Numbered from the stretch's first letter, positions 25,482 through 32,949 are shown. The stretch is 60,714 bases of DNA from GCA-002790615 sp964438025 (GCA_964438025.1 CAYTIK010000002.1:1-60714), one strand, 5' to 3'. Numbers and translations: made by a program. The notes: generated by a model from the sequence alone, not told the origin.

Positions 25482-25763
25482 ATGGCCGAAGAAAAAGAAA
25501 TCAATTTCGAAAAAAATCAAAAAAAAGATTTTTATATTGAAGTCGTTTTAATGCTGATTTTAGGAATTTTGATCGGAGTAGCGGCTAAAACCGAAGCTGC
25601 CAAAAGGATAACGATCGGCAGCGATGACTATAGAATGAAATTTTTTGCCAATACTTATAATTTTAACCAGCTAGAACAGGAACTAGCGCAAAGCCGGGAA
25701 GAAGCTCAGGCAGCGGAAGCGGCTGGCTTACCGGCCGAAGAAACTGTCAAGCGTGCCAATTAA
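25482..25763 (+). CDS. Small single-pass membrane protein, unknown
   Basis: A 93-aa protein I do not recognise. Charged N-terminus (MAEEKEINFEKNQKKD), one membrane helix (FYIEVVLMLILGILIGVAA, about 17-35), then a helical, Glu/Ala-rich tail (LEQELAQSREEAQAAEAAG) that is probably outside or a coiled coil. It lies 19 bases before the DsbA-like gene, so the two may be co-transcribed and work together at the membrane. Confidence 0.65.
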   Translation: MAEEKEINFEKNQKKDFYIEVVLMLILGILIGVAAKTEAAKRITIGSDDYRMKFFANTYNFNQLEQELAQSREEAQAAEAAGLPAEETVKRAN

Positions 25764-25782
25764 TTTTTTTAGATAAAACTTA

Positions 25783-26895
25783 ATGTGGAATTTCATAAAT
25801 AAATTAATCCCGCCTTGGCGGGACAAAAAAATGGAAGAATTAAAACAAGCCAGCTTGCTTCCGGAAAAACCGGGAGAAAAAATAATGGAAAAAGATAAAA
25901 AAATAAAAAATCTTATTTCCGCGATTATTTTACTGGCGGGACTTTTTATCGGCAGTCTGTTTGTGGATATTTCCCAGTTATTAAGCGGAGGAGGATTTTC
26001 ACTGAGGAATTTAAGTAAGACAGAAATTTTTGAATCCAATGGAAAAACTTGGGTAGCTTACGGCGAGCCATTGGTAAGCGTTAAAGTAATAACAGATGAA
26101 CAATGCGAAAAATGCGATCCAGCCGAGCCTTTGGTCTGGCTGCGCCGGGTAGCGCCGACTATTAGCGCGCAAAAAGTGGAATTTGATTCGGAAGAAGGTA
26201 AAAATTTGATTGAGAAATTCGGCATCAAAACTCTGCCGGCTTTCATTTTTTCCCAGTCTATTAATCAGACAGAATTTTTTGCCCAAGCGCAGACTTTGTT
26301 TGCGGCCAAAGACAACCAATTTGAACTAAAAACCCAAGAATTGGGCTTGGCTCCCGGACGCTATTTGAATTTGCCGCAAATCAAAGAAAGTGATCCGATT
26401 TTCGGCCAGAAAGATTCCAATGTTAAAATGATTGTTTTTTCTGATTTCCAGTGCCCCTATTGCAAACTTTTCCACAAAACTTTGCGCGACGTTATGAAAC
26501 TTTATGGCGGTAAAGTGGTTTTTAGTTTTAAACATTTGCCCCTGTCTTTCCATGCGCAAGCGGAGCCGGCTGCTTTAGCTTCCGAATGCGCCAATGAACA
26601 AGGGAAGTTTTGGGAATACGGCGACCGCTTATTTGCTTCTCAAACCGAATGGTCAGCGGCTTCCGGAACGCAAAAATTTAAGGACTATGCCAGGCTGATG
26701 GGCTTGAAAACCGCGCAATTCAACCAATGCTTGGATAGTAAAAAATATCAGGATAAAGTTGAAGCCGGGAAAGCAGAAGCAGCTGGATTTGGCATTTCCG
26801 GCACACCAGCTTTTTTCATCAACAGCCAATTTAACAACGGAGTTGTAGCCTTAGAACAACTGAAAGCGATGCTGGATTTGGAATTAGCGAAATAG
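25783..26895 (+). CDS. DsbA-family thiol oxidoreductase with membrane anchor
   Basis: 370 aa from the ATG at 25783. The ATG at 25831 would drop the first 16 residues, which overlap a small palindrome (TCCCGCC-TT-GGCGGGA, 25808-25823). One membrane helix near 43-65 exports the rest. A first thioredoxin-like domain (about 85-175) has a CEKC motif and the cis-Pro region IKTLPAF; a second, the DsbA domain, has FSDFQCPYCKLF (active site C224-P-Y-C227) and ISGTPAFFIN. It probably forms or isomerises disulfides in exported proteins. No VKOR or DsbB partner is visible here. Confidence 0.88.
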   Translation: MWNFINKLIPPWRDKKMEELKQASLLPEKPGEKIMEKDKKIKNLISAIILLAGLFIGSLFVDISQLLSGGGFSLRNLSKTEIFESNGKTWVAYGEPLVSVKVITDEQCEKCDPAEPLVWLRRVAPTISAQKVEFDSEEGKNLIEKFGIKTLPAFIFSQSINQTEFFAQAQTLFAAKDNQFELKTQELGLAPGRYLNLPQIKESDPIFGQKDSNVKMIVFSDFQCPYCKLFHKTLRDVMKLYGGKVVFSFKHLPLSFHAQAEPAALASECANEQGKFWEYGDRLFASQTEWSAASGTQKFKDYARLMGLKTAQFNQCLDSKKYQDKVEAGKAEAAGFGISGTPAFFINSQFNNGVVALEQLKAMLDLELAK

Positions 26896-26921
26896 TGGTT
26901 TGGTTTTATTTTGACTGCTCA

Positions 26922-26955
26922 AAAGACTCTCCGATAAAAAAGGGAGTCTTTTTTT
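26922..26955 (+). terminator. Rho-independent terminator after the DsbA-like gene
   Basis: AAAGACTC(T)CC pairs with GGGAGTCTTT, followed by a T-run. Confidence 0.85.
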
Positions 26956-26986
26956 AAGAAAAAATTATTCTGTTCAAAAAATAAAG

Positions 26987-27022
26987 TTAGTCAGATTATT
27001 GCATATGCGATAATCTGACTAA
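26987..27022. repeat. Near-perfect 36-bp palindrome
   Basis: TTAGTCAGATTAT and ATAATCTGACTAA flank the palindromic centre GCATATGC. A related sequence (GATATGATAATCTTGTTAATCTTAAAC) is found near 25425-25450. The 319 bases between 26896 and 27214 hold only the terminator, this palindrome, two promoters and a leader hairpin. Confidence 0.75.
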
Positions 27023-27053
27023 TCTTAAAAAGACTAGACGCAGAGAATTATAA

Positions 27054-27083
27054 TTGACTTTTTCTAAAAAATAGTGATAAGAT
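27054..27083 (+). promoter_or_regulatory. Sigma-70-like promoter P1 of the gene at 27215
   Basis: -35 TTGACT (27054-27059), an 18-base spacer, and -10 TAAGAT (27078-27083) with an upstream TG. Confidence 0.7.
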
Positions 27084-27118
27084 GGGGCAAATAAGCAAGA
27101 GGGGAGATAGAAAGTACA

Positions 27119-27146
27119 TTGACAATTCACAATTCTTGGCTAGAAT
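27119..27146 (+). promoter_or_regulatory. Sigma-70-like promoter P2 of the gene at 27215
   Basis: -35 TTGACA (27119-27124), a 16-base spacer, and -10 TAGAAT (27141-27146). The leader that follows has a hairpin, CTTCCTC-TACG-GAGGGAG (27167-27184), shortly before the ribosome-binding site AAGGAG. Confidence 0.65.
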
Positions 27147-27214
27147 CTACGGATTTAACGCCGAGGCTTCCTCTACGGAGGGAGTAAAACCCAGGGCTAC
27201 GGTCCGGAAGGAGA

Positions 27215-28297
27215 ATGGTTATGAAAAAGATTATTGAGAGAAGCGACGTTAAAGCGGCAAGAGGAATACATCCATCGGAAAGCATATTTATGCGGGAATT
27301 GGATTTACTTGAAGACGAAGAAAAAATAGGCAGGATATTGAGCCGTTTTGATCTTTATTCAAGTGATATTCTGGAGTTGGATTTAGAAGAGACGGATCAA
27401 GTCTTGCTTTGGTTGGTCGATATCTTGGTGAAAACGCATCTAGCAAGGGATCGAAAAGAATCAGATAACCTATGGGATATTGTTATTCAATTGAAAAATA
27501 TTTATCGAGAGTTGTCGATACAATACGAAAGCAAATGGCTTTTTCCCAAAACGAAAGAGGCAATGCTTCTGATCATTCTAGATCAATGGAGTGTCACGCG
27601 GTATAATAACACATGTCATCAGGACATCCTCAAGTTTATTTGGGATATTTACAACGATCAATGTCCGGCTGAGGAAAGAAATATAATCAATAACATTTTA
27701 AAGGAAAAGTTAAAAAATGCTGATTCTTATGCCGTTAAGGGATGGATGAAGTGGATTTGGAAAATCATGCAAAGATCTGGCGATAACGAGCAATTCAGAT
27801 CCATCCATAAGGATCTTATCCATCTCTTCATAACAGCTTGGGCGCGCAGGAGCTCTTTCGATGAAATTTTACAGGATATAAAAAATGGGGAAATTGTGTC
27901 AGCACTCGGTTTGGAAGATGCTGATGATGACGTAATCTCTGTTTTGGCCAATAATTGCAGGGCGCAGAAAGAACTCAAGGAGGTGGTTGCTTATTGTGTA
28001 AAGAAGCTGAACGAATTATCGGATATCCCTCAAGGAAAAGAAATAACCTATAAATTAGGGATGGTAGATGTTTTTGAGATTCGGTTATTTGAAGACGAAC
28101 CGGATATATCCGGATGGAGGATACACAAATTTTACGAAACAGTCCGCAATGAGATGCTGAGAAATAAAAACATAAGAGAATTGATAGAGGTATTTGAACG
28201 CGAAATTACGCTAGTCCTTGTTATAGCGGACAAGAGTGGATCGACGGTTCTCGAAAAGCACTATGCGATAAAAACAGGCAAAGTTGATCTTGATTAA
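27215..28297 (+). CDS. Unknown 360-aa helical protein
   Basis: I do not recognise this family. It is a soluble, charged, helix-rich protein with no signal peptide, membrane segment or catalytic motif. The ATG at 27215 follows a strong GGAAGGAG ribosome site at about 8 bases, which is rare in this window. The gene is a single transcription unit with two promoters, a leader hairpin and its own terminator (28305-28342). Its longer untranslated leader and signals look unlike the surrounding operons, suggesting separate regulation or acquisition from another lineage. Repeated helical segments (IWDIYNDQ, WMKWIWKIM) might indicate a HEAT-like solenoid, but this is a guess. Confidence 0.7.
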   Translation: MVMKKIIERSDVKAARGIHPSESIFMRELDLLEDEEKIGRILSRFDLYSSDILELDLEETDQVLLWLVDILVKTHLARDRKESDNLWDIVIQLKNIYRELSIQYESKWLFPKTKEAMLLIILDQWSVTRYNNTCHQDILKFIWDIYNDQCPAEERNIINNILKEKLKNADSYAVKGWMKWIWKIMQRSGDNEQFRSIHKDLIHLFITAWARRSSFDEILQDIKNGEIVSALGLEDADDDVISVLANNCRAQKELKEVVAYCVKKLNELSDIPQGKEITYKLGMVDVFEIRLFEDEPDISGWRIHKFYETVRNEMLRNKNIRELIEVFEREITLVLVIADKSGSTVLEKHYAIKTGKVDLD

Positions 28298-28304
28298 GAT
28301 TTGT

Positions 28305-28342
28305 AGCCGCGGTTTCCCCAATGGGACTCCGCGGCTGTTTTT
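28305..28342 (+). terminator. Rho-independent terminator
   Basis: AGCCGCGG pairs with CCGCGGCT, followed by GTTTTT. It lies just after the unknown gene's stop. Confidence 0.9.
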
Positions 28343-28344
28343 AA

Positions 28345-28373
28345 TTGACAAATAAGCGATTTTGCCTTATGCA
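28345..28373 (+). promoter_or_regulatory. Promoter of the phosphatidyltransferase gene
   Basis: -35 TTGACA (28345-28350), a 17-base spacer, and a weak -10 TATGCA (28368-28373). The ribosome site AAAGGAG comes before the ATG at 28442. Confidence 0.5.
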
Positions 28374-28441
28374 GAGGCTAGCGTTGTAGTTCTTAATATT
28401 TCACAATATTCCAAAAATAAACCAGAAAGGAGACCGCCAAG

Positions 28442-29065
28442 ATGAAAAAGCTATGGAAATGGCTGTATTGGAATTCGGCAAATCTCTTGTCGGCTTCCCG
28501 ATGTTTTTCTATCCTAATTCCAATTGATCCATGGGACTGGAGCATTAAAACAACGTTCATGATTATTTTATTGCTTGGATTCACAGATTTTCTTGATGGC
28601 ATAATCGCCAGAAAGATTGGAAACTTTAGAGGAAAAGGAATGGCGATTGATGCTGGTGCCGACAAAGTAATGGTTTTTTCTGTTTCAATCTGGATTTTAC
28701 TGAAAATGAAAAACATCGATCCTAAAATAATTGAGATGATTATTTGGGGAGAAGCTCTTCCTTTTTCTATAGGTATTATTGGAATTGGATTAGCTTGGAA
28801 AAAGAACCAATGTCGGCGGCTTTCTGAGATAGCTGAGGCAGTTTGGGAAAGGTGGAAAATAAACATTCCGGGTAAAATGACGATGGTTTTTTACTTTATT
28901 ATGGCCGGGTTCATTTATTTGGATGTCACTTTTCCGAGAAACGAGATTTTTTTTCATTTTTATATCGTTTCGTTTGGAGTCGGATTTATTTTCCGAGTTA
29001 TTTCAATCGGCTATTACGTAATTGATTTAAATAACTGGCAAAAAGAGTATAATTCAGCAGTATGA
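28442..29065 (+). CDS. CDP-alcohol phosphatidyltransferase family protein
   Basis: A 207-aa membrane enzyme that transfers a phosphatidyl group from a CDP-lipid to an alcohol (PgsA-like). The full family motif D-x2-D-G-x2-A-R-x8-G-x3-D-x3-D is present in TDFLDGIIARKIG and GKGMAIDAGAD (about residues 44-72). There are 5-6 membrane helices. The alcohol acceptor (glycerol-3-phosphate, inositol phosphate or other) cannot be fixed. It has a strong ribosome site and its own promoter and terminator, like the gene before it. If the cell lacks lipid synthesis, it may remodel scavenged CDP-lipid. Confidence 0.88.
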   Translation: MKKLWKWLYWNSANLLSASRCFSILIPIDPWDWSIKTTFMIILLLGFTDFLDGIIARKIGNFRGKGMAIDAGADKVMVFSVSIWILLKMKNIDPKIIEMIIWGEALPFSIGIIGIGLAWKKNQCRRLSEIAEAVWERWKINIPGKMTMVFYFIMAGFIYLDVTFPRNEIFFHFYIVSFGVGFIFRVISIGYYVIDLNNWQKEYNSAV

Positions 29066-29098
29066 GGGTGATAACAGCGATTATTGCCCTCTTATTTT
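29064..29098 (+). terminator. Terminator overlapping the phosphatidyltransferase stop codon
   Basis: GAGGGTGATAA pairs with TTATTGCCCTC around CAGCGA, followed by TTATTTTTT. The stem begins within the TGA stop. Confidence 0.8.
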
Positions 29099-29101
29099 TT
29101 G

Positions 29102-29110
29102 TGCTATAAT
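29102..29110 (+). promoter_or_regulatory. Extended -10 promoter of the por operon, leaderless
   Basis: TG-C-TATAAT ends 6 nt before the ATG at 29117, so transcription should begin at that ATG. No good -35 box is seen. Confidence 0.6.
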
Positions 29111-29116
29111 TAAAAA

Positions 29117-29794
29117 ATGAATAATCCGAACATGCCCCCACACCAAAAAGCCGGTGTTCAAAATAGGGGTGGTAGTTGTTGTTTATCAAATACTCAATTT
29201 TCAGCTTCCACGTCTAAGTCTGGAAGTTTTTGGTGTGGGGGTAAATTGGAAATAATCTTTTTTGCTCGAGGCGGGCAAGGGGCTAAAACAGCGGCGGAAA
29301 TTCTAGCTCAAGGAGCGGTTTTGGAAGGGAAATTTGTGCAAGCTTTTCCTAGTTTTGGGCCGGAAAGAAGTGGCGCACCGACGCGGACTTTTTTACGGGT
29401 TTCAGATAAGGAAGTTCGCACCCACGAACCGATTTTAAATCCGGATGTGATAGTAGTTTTGGACGATACGCTTTTGGAAACGGAAAATATAACCCAAGGC
29501 TTAAAAGAAAGCACGATTTTAATTATAAATTCAGTTAAAAAATCCGAAGAACTTGGCCAGCAGCTGAAATTTTCCGGAAAAATTTATGCGGTGGATGCCA
29601 GCGGAATTTCTTTGGAAATTATCGGACAACCTCGGCCCAACACGGTTATTTTGGGAAAAATCGTGCAGATTACGCAAGTGGCTAAATTAGAAAGCATTCA
29701 AAAAGAGTTTCAAGAAATTTTTGAGAAGAAAATAGGGGAAATTGCTTGCAATAAGAATGTTGAGGCAATCGGGAGGGCATATGAGAGCATCTAA
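29117..29794 (+). CDS. porG: Pyruvate:ferredoxin oxidoreductase, gamma subunit
   Basis: The gamma subunit of PFOR, which oxidises pyruvate to acetyl-CoA and CO2 with ferredoxin reduction. 225 aa. The family domain starts at about residue 44 with LEIIFFARGGQGAKTAAEIL; PSFGPERSGAP and NPDVIVVLDDTLL follow. Residues 6-42 are not part of the family: they are encoded by a 107-bp palindromic element (29135-29241) that keeps the frame open. The ATG at 29117 is supported by the promoter; a TTG at 29246 would give the ancestral-length protein. Confidence 0.9.
   Translation: MNNPNMPPHQKAGVQNRGGSCCLSNTQFSASTSKSGSFWCGGKLEIIFFARGGQGAKTAAEILAQGAVLEGKFVQAFPSFGPERSGAPTRTFLRVSDKEVRTHEPILNPDVIVVLDDTLLETENITQGLKESTILIINSVKKSEELGQQLKFSGKIYAVDASGISLEIIGQPRPNTVILGKIVQITQVAKLESIQKEFQEIFEKKIGEIACNKNVEAIGRAYESI
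29135..29241. repeat. In-frame palindromic element, CACC/GGTG-ended family, copy 3
   Basis: CCCCCACACCAAAAA (29135-29149) and TTTTTGGTGTGGGGG (29227-29241) are perfect 15-bp inverted repeats. Inside is a smaller hairpin, CTTCCA...TGGAAG. It sits at the 5' end of porG and is translated as a Ser/Gly/Cys-rich stretch unlike any porG sequence. Confidence 0.8.
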
Positions 29795-29885
29795 TCTTTA
29801 CTAATTACTAATCAAATACGAATATACTAATTTTGGTTTATATCATTAGTATATTAGTAAAAAATTCGTAATTTGTAAAAATATC

Positions 29886-30155
29886 ATGGAAAAAGGCGCA
29901 GTCATAAAATATGATACCAAATATGCTCCCAAAACAGGGAGTTGGAGTTATTTGCATCCAAAAGTCGATAAGGAAAGATGTACCGGTTGCGGCCGTTGCG
30001 TGTCTTTTTGTCCGGAAGCGTGCGTCGAACTGATAGAAGAAAAAGGACCGGATAGCAAAATTAAAAAGAAAGCCCAGGTAAATTATAATTTTTGTAAAGG
30101 TTGTGGAGTTTGTATGGCTGAATGCCCTGTTGAGGCTATTAGAATGTTAAAATAA
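29886..30155 (+). CDS. porD: Pyruvate:ferredoxin oxidoreductase, delta subunit (2[4Fe-4S] ferredoxin)
   Basis: The electron-transfer subunit. 89 aa with two 4Fe-4S motifs: CTGCGRCVSFCPEAC and CKGCGVCMAECPVEA. The N-terminal part (TKYAPKTGSWSYLHPKVD) is typical of PorD. A 91-bp AT-rich gap with inverted ACTAAT/ATTAGT repeats separates it from porG; porA starts 7 bases later. Confidence 0.95.
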   Translation: MEKGAVIKYDTKYAPKTGSWSYLHPKVDKERCTGCGRCVSFCPEACVELIEEKGPDSKIKKKAQVNYNFCKGCGVCMAECPVEAIRMLK

Positions 30156-30162
30156 GACAAAT

Positions 30163-31347
30163 ATGACAAATAAGACTGACAAAAAAATAGCGTTGACGGG
30201 AGCGATGGCGGCGACCGAAGCTTTACGCCAATTGGAAATTGATGTCGTTTCGGTTTATCCGATTACTCCGCAAACTCCGATTGTGGAATCTTTTGCGAGG
30301 ATGAAAAGCGATGGAAAAGTAAAAACTGAAATTATCCAGGTAGAATCCGAACATAGTGCCCTTTCCGCTTGCGTAGGAGCCAGCGCGGCCGGAGCGCGGA
30401 CGGCAACCGCAACCAGCTCCCAAGGCTTGGCGCTTATGAATGAAATTTTATATGTCGCCAGCGGCTTACGTTTGCCGATTTTGATGGTGGTTTCCGCAAG
30501 GGCACTTTCTACTCCGATCAATATCCATGGCGATCATTCTGATGTGATGGGCGCCCGGGATGCCGGCTGGATACAGCTTTTTGCGGAAAATTCCCAGGAA
30601 ATTTATGATAATACCCTCATTGCCATGAAACTGGCGGAAAAAATTTCTCTGCCGGTTATGTCGATTATGGACGGTTTCAATACTTCGCACTGCGTGGAAA
30701 ATTTGGAAATTTTAGCGGATGAAACGGTGAAAAAATGGGTGGGCGATTTTACTCAGGAAAATAGTTTGCTGGATTCGAAAAATCCAGTGACTTACGGACC
30801 GTTGGTTTTACAGAATAGTTATTTTGAATTTAAGATTGACCAGGAAAAAGCGATGAAAGAAGCAATGGCGGAATATAAAGAAATTTCCCAAGAATTTGAA
30901 AAAATAAGCGGCCGGCAAAAAAATTATTTTGAAACTTATCAAATGGCAGATGCGGAAGAAGTGATTGTTCTGATGGGTTCAGCCGCTGGCACAGCCAAAG
31001 AAGCAGTGGATAATTTGCGCCAGCAGGGACAAAAAGCCGGACTATTAAAAATAAATTTATTCCGTCCCTTTCCGCATCAGGCAGCGGCGGAAGCATTAAA
31101 AAATGCCAAATCCATCGCAGTTTTAGACCGCTCTCAATCCATTGGCACCTTCCCTCCTTTATATACCGAAATCGTAAACAGTTTGCATAATTCTAAAAAC
31201 TATAATCTAAAAGCTAAAAGCTATATTTATGGTTTGGGCGGCCGAGATATTCTGCAAACTGATATCGAAAAAGTTTTTACCGATTTGAAAAAAAATAAAT
31301 TGGAAAATAAAATTAATTATATAACCAGTGAAATAATTAAAAGTTAA
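30163..31347 (+). CDS. porA: Pyruvate:ferredoxin oxidoreductase, alpha subunit
   Basis: 394 aa, normal length. It carries the pyrimidine-binding half of the thiamine-diphosphate site and the substrate pocket. Motifs: VYPITPQTPIVE, the VESEHSALSACVGASAAGAR stretch and TATSSQGLALM, then the ALSTPINIHGDHSD segment and the C-terminal domain with PFPHQAAAEAL and VLDRSQSIGT. Part of the por operon; a small coiled-coil gene is inserted between it and porB. Confidence 0.95.
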   Translation: MTNKTDKKIALTGAMAATEALRQLEIDVVSVYPITPQTPIVESFARMKSDGKVKTEIIQVESEHSALSACVGASAAGARTATATSSQGLALMNEILYVASGLRLPILMVVSARALSTPINIHGDHSDVMGARDAGWIQLFAENSQEIYDNTLIAMKLAEKISLPVMSIMDGFNTSHCVENLEILADETVKKWVGDFTQENSLLDSKNPVTYGPLVLQNSYFEFKIDQEKAMKEAMAEYKEISQEFEKISGRQKNYFETYQMADAEEVIVLMGSAAGTAKEAVDNLRQQGQKAGLLKINLFRPFPHQAAAEALKNAKSIAVLDRSQSIGTFPPLYTEIVNSLHNSKNYNLKAKSYIYGLGGRDILQTDIEKVFTDLKKNKLENKINYITSEIIKS

Positions 31348-31351
31348 AAAT

Positions 31352-31921
31352 ATGGGCCATACGCAATCGGATTCCAATATGATCCAAAGCGAGCGGGATA
31401 AGATTAAGGCGCTCAAACAAGAAGCAGCAGAAGAGAGCTTTGATGGAAGAAAGAGCGCTTCCAGCTGGGAGGAATTTCAAAAATTCGAAAAAGAAGTAAA
31501 ATTTAAGATAAGGACGGAAGTGGATAGCATAAAAACGCGTGGAGAAGAAAGTATTAAACGAGTCAACGATTCGATCATGATTTCATCGGAAAAATTCGAA
31601 AAAATAAAAACAGAGCAGGAAATTAAAATTCAGGAGATCAGGATTGAAGGCATGAAATTAGGGGAAAAAGCTCAAGAGGTGGTAAATGTTTTAGTCGATG
31701 AGATTAAGGAAAAAATTAAAAAAGGAGAATCCTTAGAGAGAATAACTTTGGAAGAAGCTTCAATCGAAGATGAAATTAGCAAACAAATAGCCAAAATCCA
31801 GAAAATGTACGAAGAATTTTTGAAGGAAATAGAAAAAGTCAGACAAAAAATAGACGAACTTTTGTTTGATATAGAAAATAATTTGAGAGAAGTTGGCGTA
31901 AAAGAAGTTGAAAAAATATAA
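31352..31921 (+). CDS. Unknown coiled-coil protein inside the por operon
   Basis: 189 aa, almost wholly Lys/Glu/Ile-rich heptad-like sequence (for example KIKTEQEIKIQEIRIEG and KEIEKVRQKIDELLFDIENN), predicted to be one long coiled coil. No signal peptide, membrane segment or enzyme motif. It starts 4 bases after porA and ends 19 bases before porB, so it must be transcribed with them. No PFOR of which I am aware has such a subunit. It could be a scaffold, an assembly factor, or an unrelated insertion. The base composition resembles its neighbours. Confidence 0.75.
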   Translation: MGHTQSDSNMIQSERDKIKALKQEAAEESFDGRKSASSWEEFQKFEKEVKFKIRTEVDSIKTRGEESIKRVNDSIMISSEKFEKIKTEQEIKIQEIRIEGMKLGEKAQEVVNVLVDEIKEKIKKGESLERITLEEASIEDEISKQIAKIQKMYEEFLKEIEKVRQKIDELLFDIENNLREVGVKEVEKI

Positions 31922-31940
31922 TTGATATCTAAATAAGCCG

Positions 31941-32846
31941 ATGAACAAAAAATTAAATAAATATTTATCTTCTGGCCACAGTGCCTGTGCCGGCTGCGCC
32001 TTTCCAACGATTGTGCGGACGATTTTGGGCGAAGTCCAAACTCCGGTTGTAATTGTGAATACTACCGGCTGTTTAGAAGTGACTTCCACGATTTATCCTT
32101 TTACGGCTTGGAAATCATCCTATATCCATAATGCCTTTGAGAATGCTTCGGCCACTGCTTCCGGGATTGAAGCGGCGCAAAAAATACTTTTAGAAAAAGG
32201 AAAGATTAGCCAGAAATCTAAGGTTATTGTTTTTGGAGGTGATGGGGGAACTTACGATATTGGATTGCAATCATTATCCGGCGCCTTGGAAAGAGGCCAT
32301 GATTTTCTGTATGTCTGTTATAACAACGAAGGCTATATGAATACGGGGAACCAGCGTTCCAGCGCTACGCCATATGGCGCGGAAACGGAAACTACGCCAA
32401 TTGGCCAAAATCAAAAAATCGGCAAAACCCAGTTGCGGAAAAACTTGATGGAAATCGTCAAGGCGCATGGTATTGATTATTTGGCGCAAGCCAATGTCGC
32501 CTTTTTAGAAGATTTAAAAATGAAAGCGCGTAAAGCTTTGGCAGTAGAAGGTCCGGCTTTTTTGAATGTTTTTTCGCCTTGCACCAATAATTGGAAATTT
32601 CCGACTTCCCAATATGTGAAAGTGGCTACTCTAGCTACGGAAACTAATTTTTGGCCGTTGTATGAAATAGAAAGAGGTCAATACAAAATAACCAGGCAAG
32701 TTGCTACGCGCAAGCCGATTGAGGAATTTTTGAAAACCCAAGGGAGATTCAAGCATCTTTTTTCTGCGGAAAATAAATCCACGCTGGAAAAAATGCAGCG
32801 GATGGTGGATGAGGAATGGGAGAAATTAGTAAAATGTATAAAATAA
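31941..32846 (+). CDS. porB: Pyruvate:ferredoxin oxidoreductase, beta subunit
   Basis: 301 aa. Binds the diphosphate of thiamine diphosphate through GGDGGTYDIGLQSLSGALERG (GDG near residue 100) and the YNNEGYMNTGNQRS segment. Cluster ligands are C16 and C19 (SACAGCAFP), the cysteine in TTGCLEVTS and the one in FSPCTNNW, matching the four ligands of PorB. It completes the porGDAB set. ATP from the acetyl-CoA product would come from the ADP-forming synthetase at 16.3-18.4 kb. Confidence 0.95.
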   Translation: MNKKLNKYLSSGHSACAGCAFPTIVRTILGEVQTPVVIVNTTGCLEVTSTIYPFTAWKSSYIHNAFENASATASGIEAAQKILLEKGKISQKSKVIVFGGDGGTYDIGLQSLSGALERGHDFLYVCYNNEGYMNTGNQRSSATPYGAETETTPIGQNQKIGKTQLRKNLMEIVKAHGIDYLAQANVAFLEDLKMKARKALAVEGPAFLNVFSPCTNNWKFPTSQYVKVATLATETNFWPLYEIERGQYKITRQVATRKPIEEFLKTQGRFKHLFSAENKSTLEKMQRMVDEEWEKLVKCIK

Positions 32847-32890
32847 AATGGATAAAGTATTTTTTCTGGAGCCATCTGCCAGGATCGAAT

Positions 32891-32923
32891 CCCAGTAGTA
32901 CAAATCTACGATTTGACTACGGG
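32891..32923. repeat. Hairpin repeat between porB and tRNA-Thr
   Basis: CCCAGTAGTACAAATC pairs with GATTTGACTACGGG around TAC, with two single-base bulges. The flanks (TGGAGCCATCTGCCAGGATC... and ...AAGCTGGC) look somewhat like the 3' end of a tRNA on the minus strand but do not fold as one. This may be a palindrome inserted next to or within a tRNA relic. Confidence 0.55.
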
Positions 32924-32949
32924 ACAAGCTGGCTAAAGTTTACAAATTG

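Noticed and set aside
32869..32940. Functional tRNA on the minus strand
   Set aside because: No acceptor stem or proper T-arm can be formed; the region is explained better by a hairpin repeat.
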